A stretch of DNA of 64,000 nucleotides from Ailurus styani. Its lineage: Eukaryota; Chordata; Mammalia; Carnivora; Ailuridae. This document shows, one piece after another, positions 33,560-45,720 of the stretch (positions within the stretch are counted from its first letter, which is position 1; the number at the start of each line of letters is the position of its first letter). The notes beneath the pieces were generated by a model. The model was not told where the DNA came from. It saw only the letters and a program-made list of their open reading frames with translations, and did not search any database. The stretch is taken from contig LNAC01000137.1 in assembly GCA_002007465.1 (NCBI GenBank), forward strand, positions 475,919 to 539,918, in the 5' to 3' direction. Made by a program: the position numbers and the translations under genes.

Positions 33560-34870
33560 GCAATGATTCCATATAAGTATGCCTCTGTTTCTATGTGCTC
33601 TATTCTCTTCAATTGTTGATTTTCCTGCCCTGAACAGTACCATGCTGCCTTAATTATTATACCTTTATATCTAATAAAGCTTGATATCTGATAGGCCAAC
33701 TACCCCACCTTGTTATTCTTCTTTGGAAAATGGCTCTTACTAGCCCTTTGATATTTCATATACATTTATAAATCAGCTTGCTTAGTTTTCTAACAGTCTG
33801 TGTGGGATATAAATGTTCTGTGGAGCTTCCTATCAATCCTATTTTGCTAAGATCTTTTTCTTGAATGTCTGTTGAATTATGTAAGGCTCTATTTTCTGCA
33901 TTTATTAAGATGTGCTCATATGATTATTTATCCTTTCACCGGCTATGTGTTAATTACATTAATTGATTTTTTGAGATGTTAAACTAATATTACATTCCTG
34001 GACCAATCCAAATTGGTCACAACATGTTATCTTTTTATAGATTACTGAATTCAATTGCTACTATTTTCTTTAGGATTTTTACATGTATGTTCGTAAATGA
34101 AATTAACCTGCAATTTTCTTACATGCACCTTGTCAAGGTTTGGTATTAAGTTTATCCCAGCCTCATGAAATCAGTTGCTTCTTTTTTGTATTCCGAAATA
34201 CTTGTTTTTGTTTTGTTTTGTTTTTGAAATACTTGCTTCTTATACATTTGGTAGAATTTGCCAATGAAACTATTAGGTATTGGTGTTCTCTTTGCGGGGA
34301 GATTTTAACTATTGATTCTATTTCTTCTATGATTATTGGATTCATGATGGAAGACCCATTCCATGATGAATCTTCTTGATTCCATTCTAATTTACTTAAG
34401 TGTGTGAACTTGACCATTCCATTTATCTAAGTTAAAATATTTATTAGCATAAAATTACTTATCCTTATTATCTTCTTAATCTCTCACTATCTGTATTTGT
34501 ACCTTTCCTTTATTTTTAATATTATTTACCTTTACTGTTTCTTCCTTAATCAGTGTAACCAGGTATATCCATTTTACCAATGTTTTCAAAACAACCAGTT
34601 TTTGACTTTGTTGATTCTGTTTTGTATGTATCACATATTGTATCAATTTCTGTTCTTATAATTTCTATTTCCTTCCTTTTAATTCTTTGAGTTCATTTTG
34701 CTATTAGCTGCATCTCACACATTTTACTTTGATTGTAAATATAGTATTTCCTTTTTAAATGTTCATCATGATTTCTTCTTTGTCCCATCAGTTAAAATGT
34801 CTATTTAAATTTCCCAATTTGGGTTTATTTATTTAATTTTAACTTAATCCATCAGCAAAACCTGCTTCTA
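33560..34870 (-). mobile_element. Old L1 ORF2 region, minus strand
   Basis: AGTACCATGCTGCCTTAATT, CTATTTTCTGCATTTATTAA, ATTACATTCCTGGACCAATC and TTTGGTATTAAGTTTATCCC are minus-strand ORF2 landmarks in order, heavily mutated. Confidence 0.7.
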
Positions 34871-34879
34871 CTTTCAAAA

Positions 34880-35440
34880 TATATCTCTGACCCATCTATT
34901 CTTCATCATCATCTCCACCACCCTGGTCCACTAGTTTCTCTCACTTACAAATTGCAAAACACTTCTAACTACTTATTCCTACTTCCACCTCAGCCCCGTT
35001 CTACTCCATTATCATAATGGTCTTATTATTGTTTAAGTCAGAGCACATCACTCCTCTGACTCCTCTGTTCCAAAGCCTCCAGTGGCTTCCCATCTTAATA
35101 AGAGCCAAATGTTTTAAAATGGCATACTAGGTTCTGCAGGATCTGTACCCCAACTTTTCTCCCTGATCTTATCTCCCACTGCTCTCCCCCTCACTCACAC
35201 TGCTACTGCCATATTTACCTCATTGTTCCTCAAAGACACCATTTCAGGTTCATTGCATTTCTTGGCATGCTCTTACCCTAGAGAGGTGCTTGTTCTACAG
35301 GTCTTTATTCAAGTATCACCTCATGAAGCCTTCCCAGGTCAATCCAAAATTTCAAATCCTATCCCACCTCACTTGCTCCCTACAATATCCCCTATGCCCT
35401 ATCCTTGCTTCTATTTTCTTCTTCACTCTTATCACTGACT
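34880..35440 (+). mobile_element. L2 LINE fragment
   Basis: CAGAGCACATCACTCCTCTG, AAAGCCTCCAGTGGCTTCCC, CACTGCTCTCCCCCTCACTC and AAGCCTTCCCAGGTCAATCC are plus-strand L2 landmarks in the right order. Confidence 0.8.
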
Positions 35441-35459
35441 AACATTCAGAAGAGCATCT

Positions 35460-35560
35460 TGTGAAGAGACTAAGAGCTGGGGCTATAGAGCCAGACTTCC
35501 TAAATTTGAATTTTTGACCCATCATTCTTGTTGTGTAAACTTGGGCAAACCATTGACCTT
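35460..35560 (+). mobile_element. Truncated MIR
   Basis: GCTGGGGCTATAGAGCCAGA and GTGTAAACTTGGGCAAACCA match the first half of MIR. Confidence 0.65.
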
Positions 35561-36039
35561 AGAGAGATGGAAGCTGATGGATAAATTCTTTCCTTTTTCT
35601 CCTCCAGGAGAGATGCTCCTGAGATCACTGTTTAAGTGGCTTCTTGGAGGACATCTCGATAACACATTCCTATTTGGCTCTCCTTCCTTTCCTGCTTATC
35701 CCTGGGACTGTACATCCTAATAAGGTAGTAGCACATAAGCCATTTCCCTCAGGTTCTGCCTTCTGTGGAGCCTAAGCAAAGACATCATAATCCACATGAA
35801 CTATAAATGGAAGAAATTTCCTAAAGGGATATAGGTACCAATACCCAGAGGAGGAAGAAGTCAGGATAGGCAGGCAGAAAGTTCAGACAATCACTATGGG
35901 GGTGGTCCTACTGCCCTAGCAGTGTCTAACTGAAATAACAAAGATAAAGATACAGGTAGGTTGGGGAGACATGCTGGCTTGTTAGACTAATACAGACCAA
36001 GAAGCATGGCCATTAGTTTATGGAAAAGGAGACCATTTT

Positions 36040-36236
36040 TTTTTAAAGATTTTTTATTTATTTATTTGACACAGAGAGAGAGATCAGATCACAAGTAGGC
36101 AGAGAGGCAGGCAGAGAGAGGAGGAAGCAGGCTCCCCGCTGAGCAGGGAGCCCGATGCAGGCCTCGACCCCAGGACCCTGAGATCATGACCTGGGCCAAA
36201 GACAGAGGCTTTAACCCACTGAGCCACCAGGCGCCC
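36040..36236 (-). mobile_element. SINEC
   Basis: Minus-strand copy flanked by AGGAGACCA repeats. The head reads GAGCCACCAGGCGCCC, one C short of the usual GAGCCACCCAGG. Confidence 0.93.
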
Positions 36237-37060
36237 AGGAGACCAATTTTTAAAAGCTAGTATAATATGAAAAATTTACTAATTTATATTCTCTTAAAAT
36301 ATTTTTAGAATCTTACAATTGAACAATCAATCACATAGTACAAAAAAGGGGCTTTAAATAAGTTATGAACAAAGTCTGAAGGTTGTGGAAATTAAATATT
36401 CTGAAATGGTATCCAATTATAATGCCATAATTTGTTTGTGAAATGAGTAAATAGTATTAATTGCATTTAATAAGGAGAAAACAGTATATATAAATGTTTA
36501 AAAATCTCATGAGTAGAGTCCTTGCCAGGTAAGTGTTTTTTCCTTTATATTTTAATATAATATTTTATCTAGTAAATATGTTCATAATAATGGCATACAA
36601 TGAGGCTAACTTACCAACTTCTAAACAAGCAAAATTTGAATTAATAAAGTCTTTCCATAGTCCTGACATTCACTGAGGACCATTTACCTGTATGGAATTT
36701 AAGTTGCAAAGGGCAGACTATAAAGTGTTTATATAGACACGTATCTATTATTATGAACGGGGAAACATGGGGCCACTTTCCCCTACTAGAGTTACTGGGA
36801 AGAACTGTTATGACAAACTCATTGTATAGTTTCATTTGAGATGTTCCAATTATCCAAGATTTCACTTAAAGTGAGGGATGGTGAAAGAATGGATTTGCAT
36901 AACTTCTTTAAGAAGTAAGTTGAGAACTTACCTATAACTCTTTTACAATAAAGATATTAAGCATTTCAGAGAAAATCAACATTTGCACGAGTTTTAGACT
37001 TAAATGATCATGAAACTAGAGCTGGATAAATGGGAGAGCTGGGGGAGAACAGTCTCATCA
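36237..37060. other. DCDC1 intron, no recognised feature
   Basis: AT-rich; nothing assigned. Confidence 0.45.
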
Positions 37061-37230
37061 AAAAATAACTGTCAAATTAACTGGAAGTCCTAGCCATAAC
37101 AATAAGACAACAAAAAGAAATAAAAGTCGTCCGAATTGATAAAGAAGAAGTAAAACTTTCATTATTTGTGGATGACATAATACTCTACAGAGAAAACCCA
37201 AAAGACTGCACCAAAAAAACCTGCTGGAAA

Positions 37231-37438
37231 TGGAGTGCCTGTGTGGCTCAGTTGGTTAAGCATCCACCTTCAGCTCGGGTCATGATCCCAGGGTCCTGGG
37301 ATCAAGCTCCACGTCAGGCGCCCCAAGTCTTCTTCTCCCCTGCTTGTACTCTCTTGCTACTCTGTCTCATAAATAAATAAATAAATAAATAAATAGATAA
37401 ATAAATAAATAAATAAATAAATAAAATCTTTTTAAAAA
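37231..37438 (+). mobile_element. SINEC with expanded tail
   Basis: GGAGTGCCTGTGTGGCTCAG head. The tail is expanded to about 14 AAAT units (37369-37426), with one AGAT interruption. The insertion lies inside L1. Confidence 0.9.
37369..37426. repeat. (AAAT)n microsatellite from a SINE tail
   Basis: Roughly 14 tandem AAAT units with one G substitution; a likely length-polymorphic site. Confidence 0.92.
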
Positions 37439-38690
37439 TCTCTAAGAACTGATAAACAAATTCAGTAAAGTCACAGGATACGTAATTAATTAACAGAAAT
37501 CTGTTGCATTTCTATACACTAATAATGAAGCAGCAGAAAAAGAAATTAAGAAAATAATCCCAATTATAACTGCACCAAAATAATAAGATATCTAAGAATA
37601 AACCTAACCAAAGAGGTGAAAGACCTGTGATCTGAAAACTATAAAACGCTGATGAAAGAAATTGAAGATGACACAAAGAAATGGAAAGACATTCCAAGTT
37701 CAAGGATTGGAAGAATAAACATTGTTAAAATGTCTATACTACCTGAAGAAATCTACACATTTAATGCAATCCCTATGAAAATACCAACACCATTTTTCAC
37801 AGAACTAGAACAAACATTCCTAAAATTTGTACAGAACCACAAAAGACCCCACCCAAATAGCCAAAGCAATCTTGAAAAAGAAAAGCAAAGCTTGAGGCAT
37901 CACAATTCTGGAGTTCAAGTTACAAAGCTGTAGTGATCAAAACAATATGGTACTGGCACAAAATAAACACACAGATCAGCGAAATACAATAGAAAACCCA
38001 GAAATAAACCCACAACTATATGGTCAATTAATCTTCAACAAAGCAGGAAAGACTATCCAATGGGAAAAAGTCTCTCCAACAAATGGTGTTGGGAAAACTG
38101 GACAGTAACATTCAAGACAATGAGACTAGACCCCTTTCTTACACCAAACACAAAAATAAATTCAAAATGGATTAAAGACCTAAATGTGAGACCTGAAACC
38201 ATAGAAACCCTAGAAGAGTACAGGGAGTAGCTTCTCTGACATCAGTTGTAGCAACTTTTTTCTAGATATGTCTCCTAAGGCAAGAGAAACAAAGCAAAAA
38301 TAAATTATTGGGGCTATATCAAAATAAAAATCTTTTGCACAGCAAAGGAAACAAGCAACAAAACTGAAAGGCAACCTGTGGAATAGGAGAAGATGACCTA
38401 TACAATAAAGGGTTAGTATCCAACATATAAAAAGAACTTCTAAAACACCCAGAAAACACCCCAGAAAACAAATAATCCAGTTAAAAAGTGAGCAGAAGAC
38501 ATGAACAGACATTTCTCCAAAGAAGACATACAGAAGGCCAACAGAGACATGAAAAGATGTTCATCATCATTCATCATCAGGGAAATGCAAATCAAAACTA
38601 TAAGGAGATACCACCTCACACCTGTCAGAATGGCTAAAATCAACAACGAATGAAACAACAGGTATTGGCAAGAATGCAGAGAATTACAAA

Positions 38691-40459
38691 TAATGGTTAG
38701 ATAAGTCGTAAGGTTGGAACATTAAATCTGTAATAAATTTAATACATATGCTTATAGTGACCAAATGTTCTTAAATCCCCACGACATGAAGGTAACATTT
38801 CCTAACTGCAGTTTATTTACCTGGAAAGTCTTTTCAAGTAAAATTTTAATTACATTTCATTATATATTGATAATATAATCTTTTTGCTTAAAAAATCAAT
38901 TCTGTAGAAATGGGACTGGAAGAAAATATGGTTCCTTCAGATAAAATGGATCTAGACTTTAAATGAAACAGATTGAATTTGAGTAAGAACTATTTGAGTT
39001 CCCTCTTTGGTAAGTATTTTCTTCTCTTCCTCAAACATGGCAAGAAGTAACTGTATTCAGGCTGAGTCATTTTGAAATACATGGTCAATTTGTCTTACTT
39101 TAGCTAATTTAGTGCCTTATTCCTTTCCCTCAGTTTAAAAGTGAAGACCATAGTTTTATTGGGGTAAACTCTTATCTCACCACCCAAAAGCTATTATTCT
39201 GTTTGAATATCTATAGAACTTTGGAGTAATCCATTTCCATTTCTATTCCTAAGACAATTTAGTTGTCAAATCTCAGGCCATTAGCAAAAATGTATCTTTT
39301 TAAGGGTAAATTTTAAAGGAACCAGGTTAACTTAGGTTTCCTAATATAATTACATACATCATTTAATTAATTAACCAAATTACTTATATACTGAGGTTTG
39401 AAATTGTAATCACAGTATCTGTGAAATTTGCAAGAATTATAATTTTTCCTCTTTTCCTATATAAGAAAGAATACTTCCTTGTGAGGCATCCCTGTCTACC
39501 TCCCCCATTAGGTGGTGGAAACTTGATATTCCAATTAGAGGTGTTCTAGTTTCTTCCAACTTAAAACAGCATTTTTAATTTATTTATATGTAAGTACTTG
39601 TCCTTGATCCTCAGAGGCCTCTAAGTATGTGCTTTTGTGCTCTTTGGCCACTGGGCAACCTGCTGGCATCTGACTACCACCAGTTAAGGTGTAAATTATC
39701 CTGCCTACTCTCTATGCTTTAGCCTCTGTTTTCCCTGAACCTCTGGAGAAAAATCTACAATCAGTGCAATTCACAGGTTTTTTTTTCTTTCTTGGCTTAT
39801 TCTGAGTCTATTGGTCTCTTGGTGCCACTTCCCCACCCTTGGCTCCATGTCGGCTCTCACTAGTGCTACAAACCCAAGTCTCAGACACATAATTCACCTA
39901 CCCATCGGTCAGGCTGCCCAACCCTCAGCCTTTGGTATTTTGAATAACTCTTTTCTCACTCGACGAAACTCAGCTATATAAACTGTTGCTTTACTGCTAA
40001 ATATAAGAACATCTAAATTTAAGTCTAAATATAAGAACAACTTTGGGGCCTAAGTAATGACTTCTTGGTTTCAGACTCCATCTGTCTTTTTCCTAAAGTG
40101 CTGAGACTCATTTAATCAGTGAGGAGGCATAGGAAATTGTGATTTAAGGGGAAAGACAAAATTTGATTGAACCCAGGAAACATGACAAAGCAACTAAAAA
40201 AATCAGAGTGCTGAAACTGGATTTTATTTTTTAGGAAACTTGCCAAACCGCAATGAACTTGAGTTTCTGTTTCCATGGTCTTGCAGGGGAATGACACAGG
40301 AGGCAAATTCCAGGGCCTAGACAAGGTGGGAAATCTAACAGAAAACTCTCCTCATAAAACAGGCTAAATTTCACTGAAAAGGCAAGCCAGAAATAATACC
40401 CTCCAGGTCGCTGCAAGTAAACTAGATTGTCTCAAACATTTTCTCTTATAGAAGAGAAA
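38691..40459. other. DCDC1 intron, no recognised feature
   Basis: Unique AT-rich sequence; open frames are short and unsupported. Confidence 0.45.
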
Positions 40460-41140
40460 AATAATCTTGAGAATCATAATACAGGCTGATCCTCACTCGT
40501 TGTTTAAAGTACATGAGATGAAGATGAAGAGAAAATTAATTATCTGAAAAAATATGCCTGAAAACATGATATAAAAATGTACCATAAAAAGACAAAGACA
40601 TGAAAAATATGAAAGAGAGGTTAAGAGACATGGAGATCAAAATAAAAAGCTCTAGCTTAGACATAATCAGGGTTTTCTGTAAAGAATGGAATGAGGGGAT
40701 ATAAGAGAGAGAATATTTGACAATGGGTGATACATTTCCAGAAATGATGCATGATACCAATCCACAGAGTCAGGAACCCCAAGCAGGAACAATAAAAAGA
40801 AATCCTCTTTCAGACATTTTGTGGTGAAACTGAAAAATACCAAAGGAAAGGAAAGATACTAAAAGCAGTCAGAGAAAAGAGAGATTGCCTCCAAAGGAAT
40901 AACATTTAGAATGACAGATGACTGCTGGATAGCAAAAAAGGATGTTAGAAGTCAGTGATGACATCTTCCATTTGCCAAGTGAAATACCTTACATAAAGGA
41001 AGGCAAAAAGACATTTTCATATAAGTTAAAACTGAAAGAGTTTGCTACCAATAACTAAAAGAAAGGTATATGAGGTTGAAGGAAAGTAATCACAGGGCAA
41101 AGAACTGAGACGTAAGAGGGAATTATAAGAAGAGGAAAAA
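40460..41140 (+). mobile_element. Old L1M fragment
   Basis: CCTCTTTCAGACATTTTGTG, GAAAGATACTAAAAGCAGTC, CAGATGACTGCTGGATAGCA and AAAGACATTTTCATATAAG parallel the diagnostic L1M internal region. Confidence 0.65.
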
Positions 41141-41211
41141 TGGAGCTAAATCTAAAAAAATATTTTCTACCCATAACAATATTTCATGTAAGTTTTTAAA
41201 AAAGATATAAT

Positions 41212-42040
41212 TCTTAACATCTTGAGGAAACTCCCTACTGTTTTCCAGAGTGGCTGTACTACCTTGCATTCCCACCAATAGTGTAAGAGGGTTCCCCTTT
41301 CTCCACATCCTCACCAACACTTGTTGTTTCCTGTCTTGTTAATTTTTGCCATTCTCACTGGTGTAAGGTGGTATCTCATTGTGGTTTTGATTTGTATGTC
41401 ACTGATGGCTAATGGTGTTGAACATTTTTTCATGTATCTGTTAGCCATTTGTACGTCTTCTTTGGAGAAGTGTCTGTTCATGTCTTCTGCCCATCTATTG
41501 ACTGGATTACTTGTTTTCTGGGTGTTGAGTTTGAGAAGTTCTTTATAGATCTTGGATACCAGCCCTTTATATACAATGACATTTGTAAATATCTTCTCCC
41601 ATTCCGTTGGTTGCCTCTTAGCTTTGTTGACTGTTTCCTTTGCTGAGCAAAATCTTTTTATCTTGATGAAGTCCCAAAAGTTCATTTTTGCTTTTGTTTC
41701 CCTTGCCTGTAGAGACATGTCTTGAAAGACGTCACTGTGGCCAATGTCGAAGAGGTTATTGCCTATGTTCTCCTCTAGGATTTTGATGGATTCCTGTCTC
41801 ACATTTAGGTCCTTCATCCATTTTGAGTTTATTTTTGTGTATGGTGTAAGAGAATGGTCCAGTTTTATTTTTCTGCATGTGGCTGTCCAATTTTCCCAGC
41901 ACCATTTATTGAAGAGACTGTCTTTTTTCCATTGGATATTCTTTCCCGACTTGTTGAAGGTTGGTTGACCATAGAGTTGAGAGTCCATTTCTGGGGACTC
42001 TATTCTGTTTCACTGATCTGCGTGTCTGTTTTTGTACCAA
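41212..42040 (-). mobile_element. L1 ORF2 segment, inverted 5' part
   Basis: Minus-strand ORF2 C-terminal sequence with a 225-codon open frame (41311-41988; peptide contains [19 protein letters not shown]). It meets plus-strand L1 sequence at about 42040, as expected for twin-priming 5' inversion. Confidence 0.88.
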
Positions 42041-42281
42041 GATGCCTTTCAACAGATGAGTAGATAAAAAAGATGTATGTGGCTCATATAGACAATGCAA
42101 TAATACTCAGCCATCAGAAAGGATGAATACCCACCATTTGTATCAACATGGATGGAACTGGAGGGGATTATGCTAAGTGAAATAAGTCAAGCAGAGAAAG
42201 ATAATTATCATATGGTTTCACTCACATGTAGAACATAAGGAGCAAACAGCACAGAAGATCAAAAGGGTAGAGACAGAAAAC
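42041..42281 (+). mobile_element. L1 3' part after the inversion
   Basis: TGCCTTTCAACAGATGAGTA, ACATGGATGGAACTGGAGGG and AGTCAAGCAGAGAAAGATAA are plus-strand L1 landmarks. It stops at the N at 42282 and appears to continue at 42785. Confidence 0.85.
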
Positions 42282-42282
42282 N

Positions 42283-42722
42283 TAGAGACATGTCTTGAAA
42301 GACGTCACTGTGGCCAATGTCGAAGAGGTTATTGCCTATGTTCTCCTCTAGGATTTTGATGGATTCCTGTCTCACATTTAGGTCCTTCATCCATTTTGAG
42401 TTTATTTTTGTGTATGGTGTAAGAGAATGGTCCAGTTTTATTTTTCTGCATGTGGCTGTCCAATTTTCCCAGCACCATTTATTGAAGAGACTGTCTTTTT
42501 TCCATTGGATATTCTTTCCCGACTTGTTGAAGGTTGGTTGACCATAGAGTTGAGAGTCCATTTCTGCGGACTCTATTCTGTTTCACTGATCTGCGTGTCT
42601 GTTTTTGTACCAAGATGCCTTTCAACAGATGAGTAGATAAAAAAGATGTATGTGGCTCATATAGACAATGCAATAATACTCAGCCATCAGAAAGGATGAA
42701 TACCCACCATTTGTATCAACAT
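42283..42722. repeat. Near-identical 440-bp duplicate of 41710-42149
   Basis: The offset is 573 bp throughout, with a single mismatch (G at 41994, C at 42567). It starts immediately after an N at 42282 and ends two bases before an N at 42725. It repeats the L1 inversion junction, which would be unexpected by independent insertion. Confidence 0.95.
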
Positions 42723-42725
42723 TGN

Positions 42726-42784
42726 CTTGTAATCTCTCTCTGTGTGTCAAATAAATAAATAAAATCTTTAAAAAAAAAAAAAGA
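42726..42784 (+). mobile_element. SINEC 3' end fragment at an assembly join
   Basis: CTTGTAATCTCTCTCTGTGT, AAATAAATAAATAAAATCTT and polyA, without the SINE head. The missing part was probably lost at the N. Confidence 0.85.
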
Positions 42785-43045
42785 AAACTGAAGGGGAAGA
42801 TATCAAAGAGGGAGATAGACCATGAGAGACTCTGGACTCCAGGAACCAAACTGAGGGTTGTAGAAGGGAGGGGGTGGGGGGATGGGGTAGCTGGGTGATG
42901 GGCATTAAGGAGGGCATGTGTGGTGGTGAGCACTGGGTGTTATATGCGACTAATGAATTGTTGAACACTACATCAAAAACTAATGCTCTACTATACGCTG
43001 GATAATTGAACATGATAACAAAAATAAACACAAAAAGATAAAATT
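42785..43045 (+). mobile_element. L1 3' UTR
   Basis: CTCTGGACTCCAGGAACCAA, GGGCATTAAGGAGGGCATGT, GAGCACTGGGTGTTATATGC and an A-rich end: the carnivore L1 3' UTR. Confidence 0.9.
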
Positions 43046-43536
43046 CATGACAATAATAGCACATGTTACAAATCGTGTGATTGAAGTTAAGGTTTTCTAA
43101 TGTTCTTGATTATTTGGGAGAAGAGTAAATCATTTATTAACTTTAGATTTGATCATTTACATATGCAAGCTGCAACATTCAGAGTAATAACAAAAAAGAA
43201 CAGAAAATAAGTAATAACAAAAAAAGATAGAAATGGAATGTACAATTTCCAAACTAGTAAATTTTTTTTTCCAAACAAAGAAAAAAAAAATCAATCTAAG
43301 AAAACATAAGAATGGAGAAAAAATGAACCACAGGAAAATCAGGACAAATAGAAAGCAAATAATAATCCAAATATATCTGTTATGGCAATAAATAGACAAG
43401 ACCAAATCCTTTAGTTTAGAGATAAAGTTTGTTAGATAATTGTTTTTATATTAACTATATGCTGATTATTAGAGACCGTCCTAACAGAAGAATATAAAAA
43501 TATAGAAAGTAAAAGGATGGAAAGAAGATATATTAA

Positions 43537-43606
43537 GCTAATAATAATAATAATAAATAATGATTAATAAATATTATTAATAATTAATTATTGTTATTAT
43601 TATTAT
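43537..43606. repeat. (AAT)n/(ATT)n inverted simple repeat
   Basis: AATAATAATAATAATAAATA changes to TTATTGTTATTATTATTAT within 70 bp, so the two arms are complementary and could form a hairpin. Confidence 0.85.
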
Positions 43607-43973
43607 CTGGGCTATTTCTATTAATTTTGCATAACCGAGATTTTTTTCCTAGAGCTAGGAAAGTCTCTACATAATGATAAAAGTTTCAATTCACTAGGGA
43701 GAAATAATATTTCTAAATATGTATGTGTCTATGAACTGAATTTCAAAATACATAAAGTAAAATTTGACAAACTACAAGAAGAAATAAGTTCATTTTCATA
43801 ATGAAAGACTTAAACACATCTTTCTAATAAATTGGTAGCAAAGCAGAATTAATTGATCTCTTGCACCTAGTAACTATAATTTAAAAGATTCATGGAAATT
43901 TTCAGAAAAATTGAGCACATACTGGGCCTAAAAGGAAATCTCAACAACCACCTCTTATACTAAAAGATACAAC

Positions 43974-44097
43974 CTCATTAAGTTGTCCACTGGGAAGAAC
44001 TGGCCACATGTAGGTAAGCTTGTTCCAGAGAGGATTTTCAACTCTGGAATGTTTCCACTGGCCTGGCTTATTAGTCCCTTCATGTTTTATGGCCCAC
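43974..44097 (-). CDS. DCDC1: DCDC1 exon: Trp-rich segment before the DCX domain
   Basis: After the acceptor TTATTTTGTTTTAG come 124 nt: one completing nucleotide and 41 codons. The peptide begins WAIKHEGTNKPGQWKHSR and continues through NPLWNKLTYMWPVLPSG to QLNE. It is rich in Trp, as expected near the end of a ricin-like trefoil lobe. The donor is GAG|GTTGTA, a legal GT but a weak match to the consensus. Phase 0 at the end joins directly to GAA TTT GAT TGG in the 32.3 kb exon, giving QLNEEFDW. Decayed L1M sequence flanks the exon on both sides, so its survival as an open frame argues for selection. Confidence 0.85.
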
Positions 44098-44657
44098 CTA
44101 AAACAAAATAAGAGAAAAAAAGAAATTTAGTAAGATTAATTATCACTTCCAAAATATTTTTAAAAATCAGGAAAAATTGGCAGTGTCATAACTGATAGTG
44201 GAATTTGAAGCAAAAATCAAAGTAAATAGCCATTTTATAATAACAATGACATAGATAATAATACTAAAAGAAAAAAACAAAATTTTTTGGACATTCAAAG
44301 AGAAACTGACATAAAGACAATTATTGTGAGAGACAGCGTTACAAGACCAACAGATTATAAACCACCTGGTAAATTTTTCTAGGGTAACAAAAAAGATATG
44401 AAATAATCTGACTGGTATAACTAATAAATGCTAATATTATTTATTTATATACATTGTAGCCTAGTAATAGAAAATACCTTTCTCAACAATTCTTTGAACA
44501 TTTGTAGTATTTCCCACATACTAACAATGTAAATTTAAATAGAGTTTTAAAAATGAAAATCAAAAAGCCACACTTTGGGAAAATGATAGAATAAAACTAG
44601 ATATAAATAAAAGTTTAAATTTATAATTCCAATAACATAATTTAAAAAACACATTCT

Positions 44658-44868
44658 TGGGGCACCTGGGTGGCTCAGTCAGTTGAGTCTGCTTTCGGTT
44701 AAGTGTCTGCCTTAGGCTTAGGCCATGATACCAGGGTCCTGGGATGGAGCCCTCATTGGGCTCCCTGCTCAGCAGGGAGCCTGCTTTTCCCTCTCTCCTA
44801 CTCTTAGTGCTCTCTCGCGTACACACTCTCTCTCTCAAATAAATAAATAAAATCCTTAAAACAAACAA
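44658..44868 (+). mobile_element. SINEC
   Basis: GGGGCACCTGGGTGGCTCAG head, AAATAAATAAATAAAATCCT tail with a (CAAA) run; short duplication AAAACACATT. The head holds a small internal duplication around GTCTGCTTTCGGTTAAGTGT. Confidence 0.92.
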
Positions 44869-45720
44869 ACAAAACACATTGTCCCTCCCCAAATACTACT
44901 ATATCATATAAAGAAAAAAATAGTATGATCAAAGCTGTTTAGAAAGCAATGAAAATAAGAATCATGAAAATGTATAACCTAGAATTACATCCAAAGGTAA
45001 ATTCATAATGTTAAGTGCTTTTTTATTAAAAGCCAAATTGAGAAGAACTAGTAAACATGCAAGTCAATTATTTTAAAGTATATATAAAATTGTCCCATGG
45101 AAAATAGATGAAAGGAAATAATATTCAAATACAAATAAATAAATTAGAAAATAGAACATCAGTAGAGTGGTTCAAAGAAATGTTTTTGAAATAATAATAA
45201 AATAGCAAATCTCTTGCAAATAAATATAGATTAACGTAATACAAGCCAAATGAAAAATTGAGCTAAATATTTGGCATAGAAAAGATTGAAAGAATATATT
45301 ATGCACATGTAAGTTAATAAATGCAAAAATTCTAATGAAATAAATGATTTTTTTAAAACTTCATAGATTTGAAACAGAAAATAAAGAATAAGCCCTTGCT
45401 CACATAACTTCACAGCTCATGGAACAGAACATTTTTATGCTATATAAAATATTTTAAACCATAAATATACAGAAAACTAGTTAATTTATTCCATGAAGGA
45501 GAGATAAGCTTCATAATAAAGTCTATCACTGGTAATTTAAGAAGTAATAGAGTAATTTTACTTAAAATTAAAGATGGAAAATTCCTAAATCAATATTAGC
45601 CAATAAAATTTAACACTATGGCAAGAGAATAATCACTATACATAATAAGTCACAATGAGCCTAGAGAGGAAATGATGAATATTTATTAATATAATAAATC
45701 ACTGATTAATGAGTGAGAAT

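Larger units (their letters stand above)
37060..38690 (+). mobile_element. L1 ORF2 C-terminal half, 5' and 3' truncated
   Basis: Reads GTCAAATTAACTGGAAGTCC, then an ORF2 frame at 37652-37933 (peptide includes [20 protein letters not shown]), then CAAATCAAAACTATAAGGAG and ACACCTGTCAGAATGGCTAA. Frameshifts and stops show it is dead. A SINE interrupts it near the 5' side. Confidence 0.9.
43640..45720 (+). mobile_element. Decayed L1M, around the 43974-44097 exon
   Basis: AATTTGACAAACTACAAGAA, AATGAAAGACTTAAACACAT and, further on, AATAGAACATCAGTAGAGTG and CATTTTTATGCTATATAAAA look like mutated L1M ORF2 text. The element is fragmentary and the extent is approximate. The exon itself (43974-44097) is not part of it. 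Confidence 0.45.

Noticed and set aside
41311..41988. 225-codon minus-strand open frame as a host gene
   Set aside because: The peptide is L1 ORF2 C-terminus; it belongs to the inverted L1.
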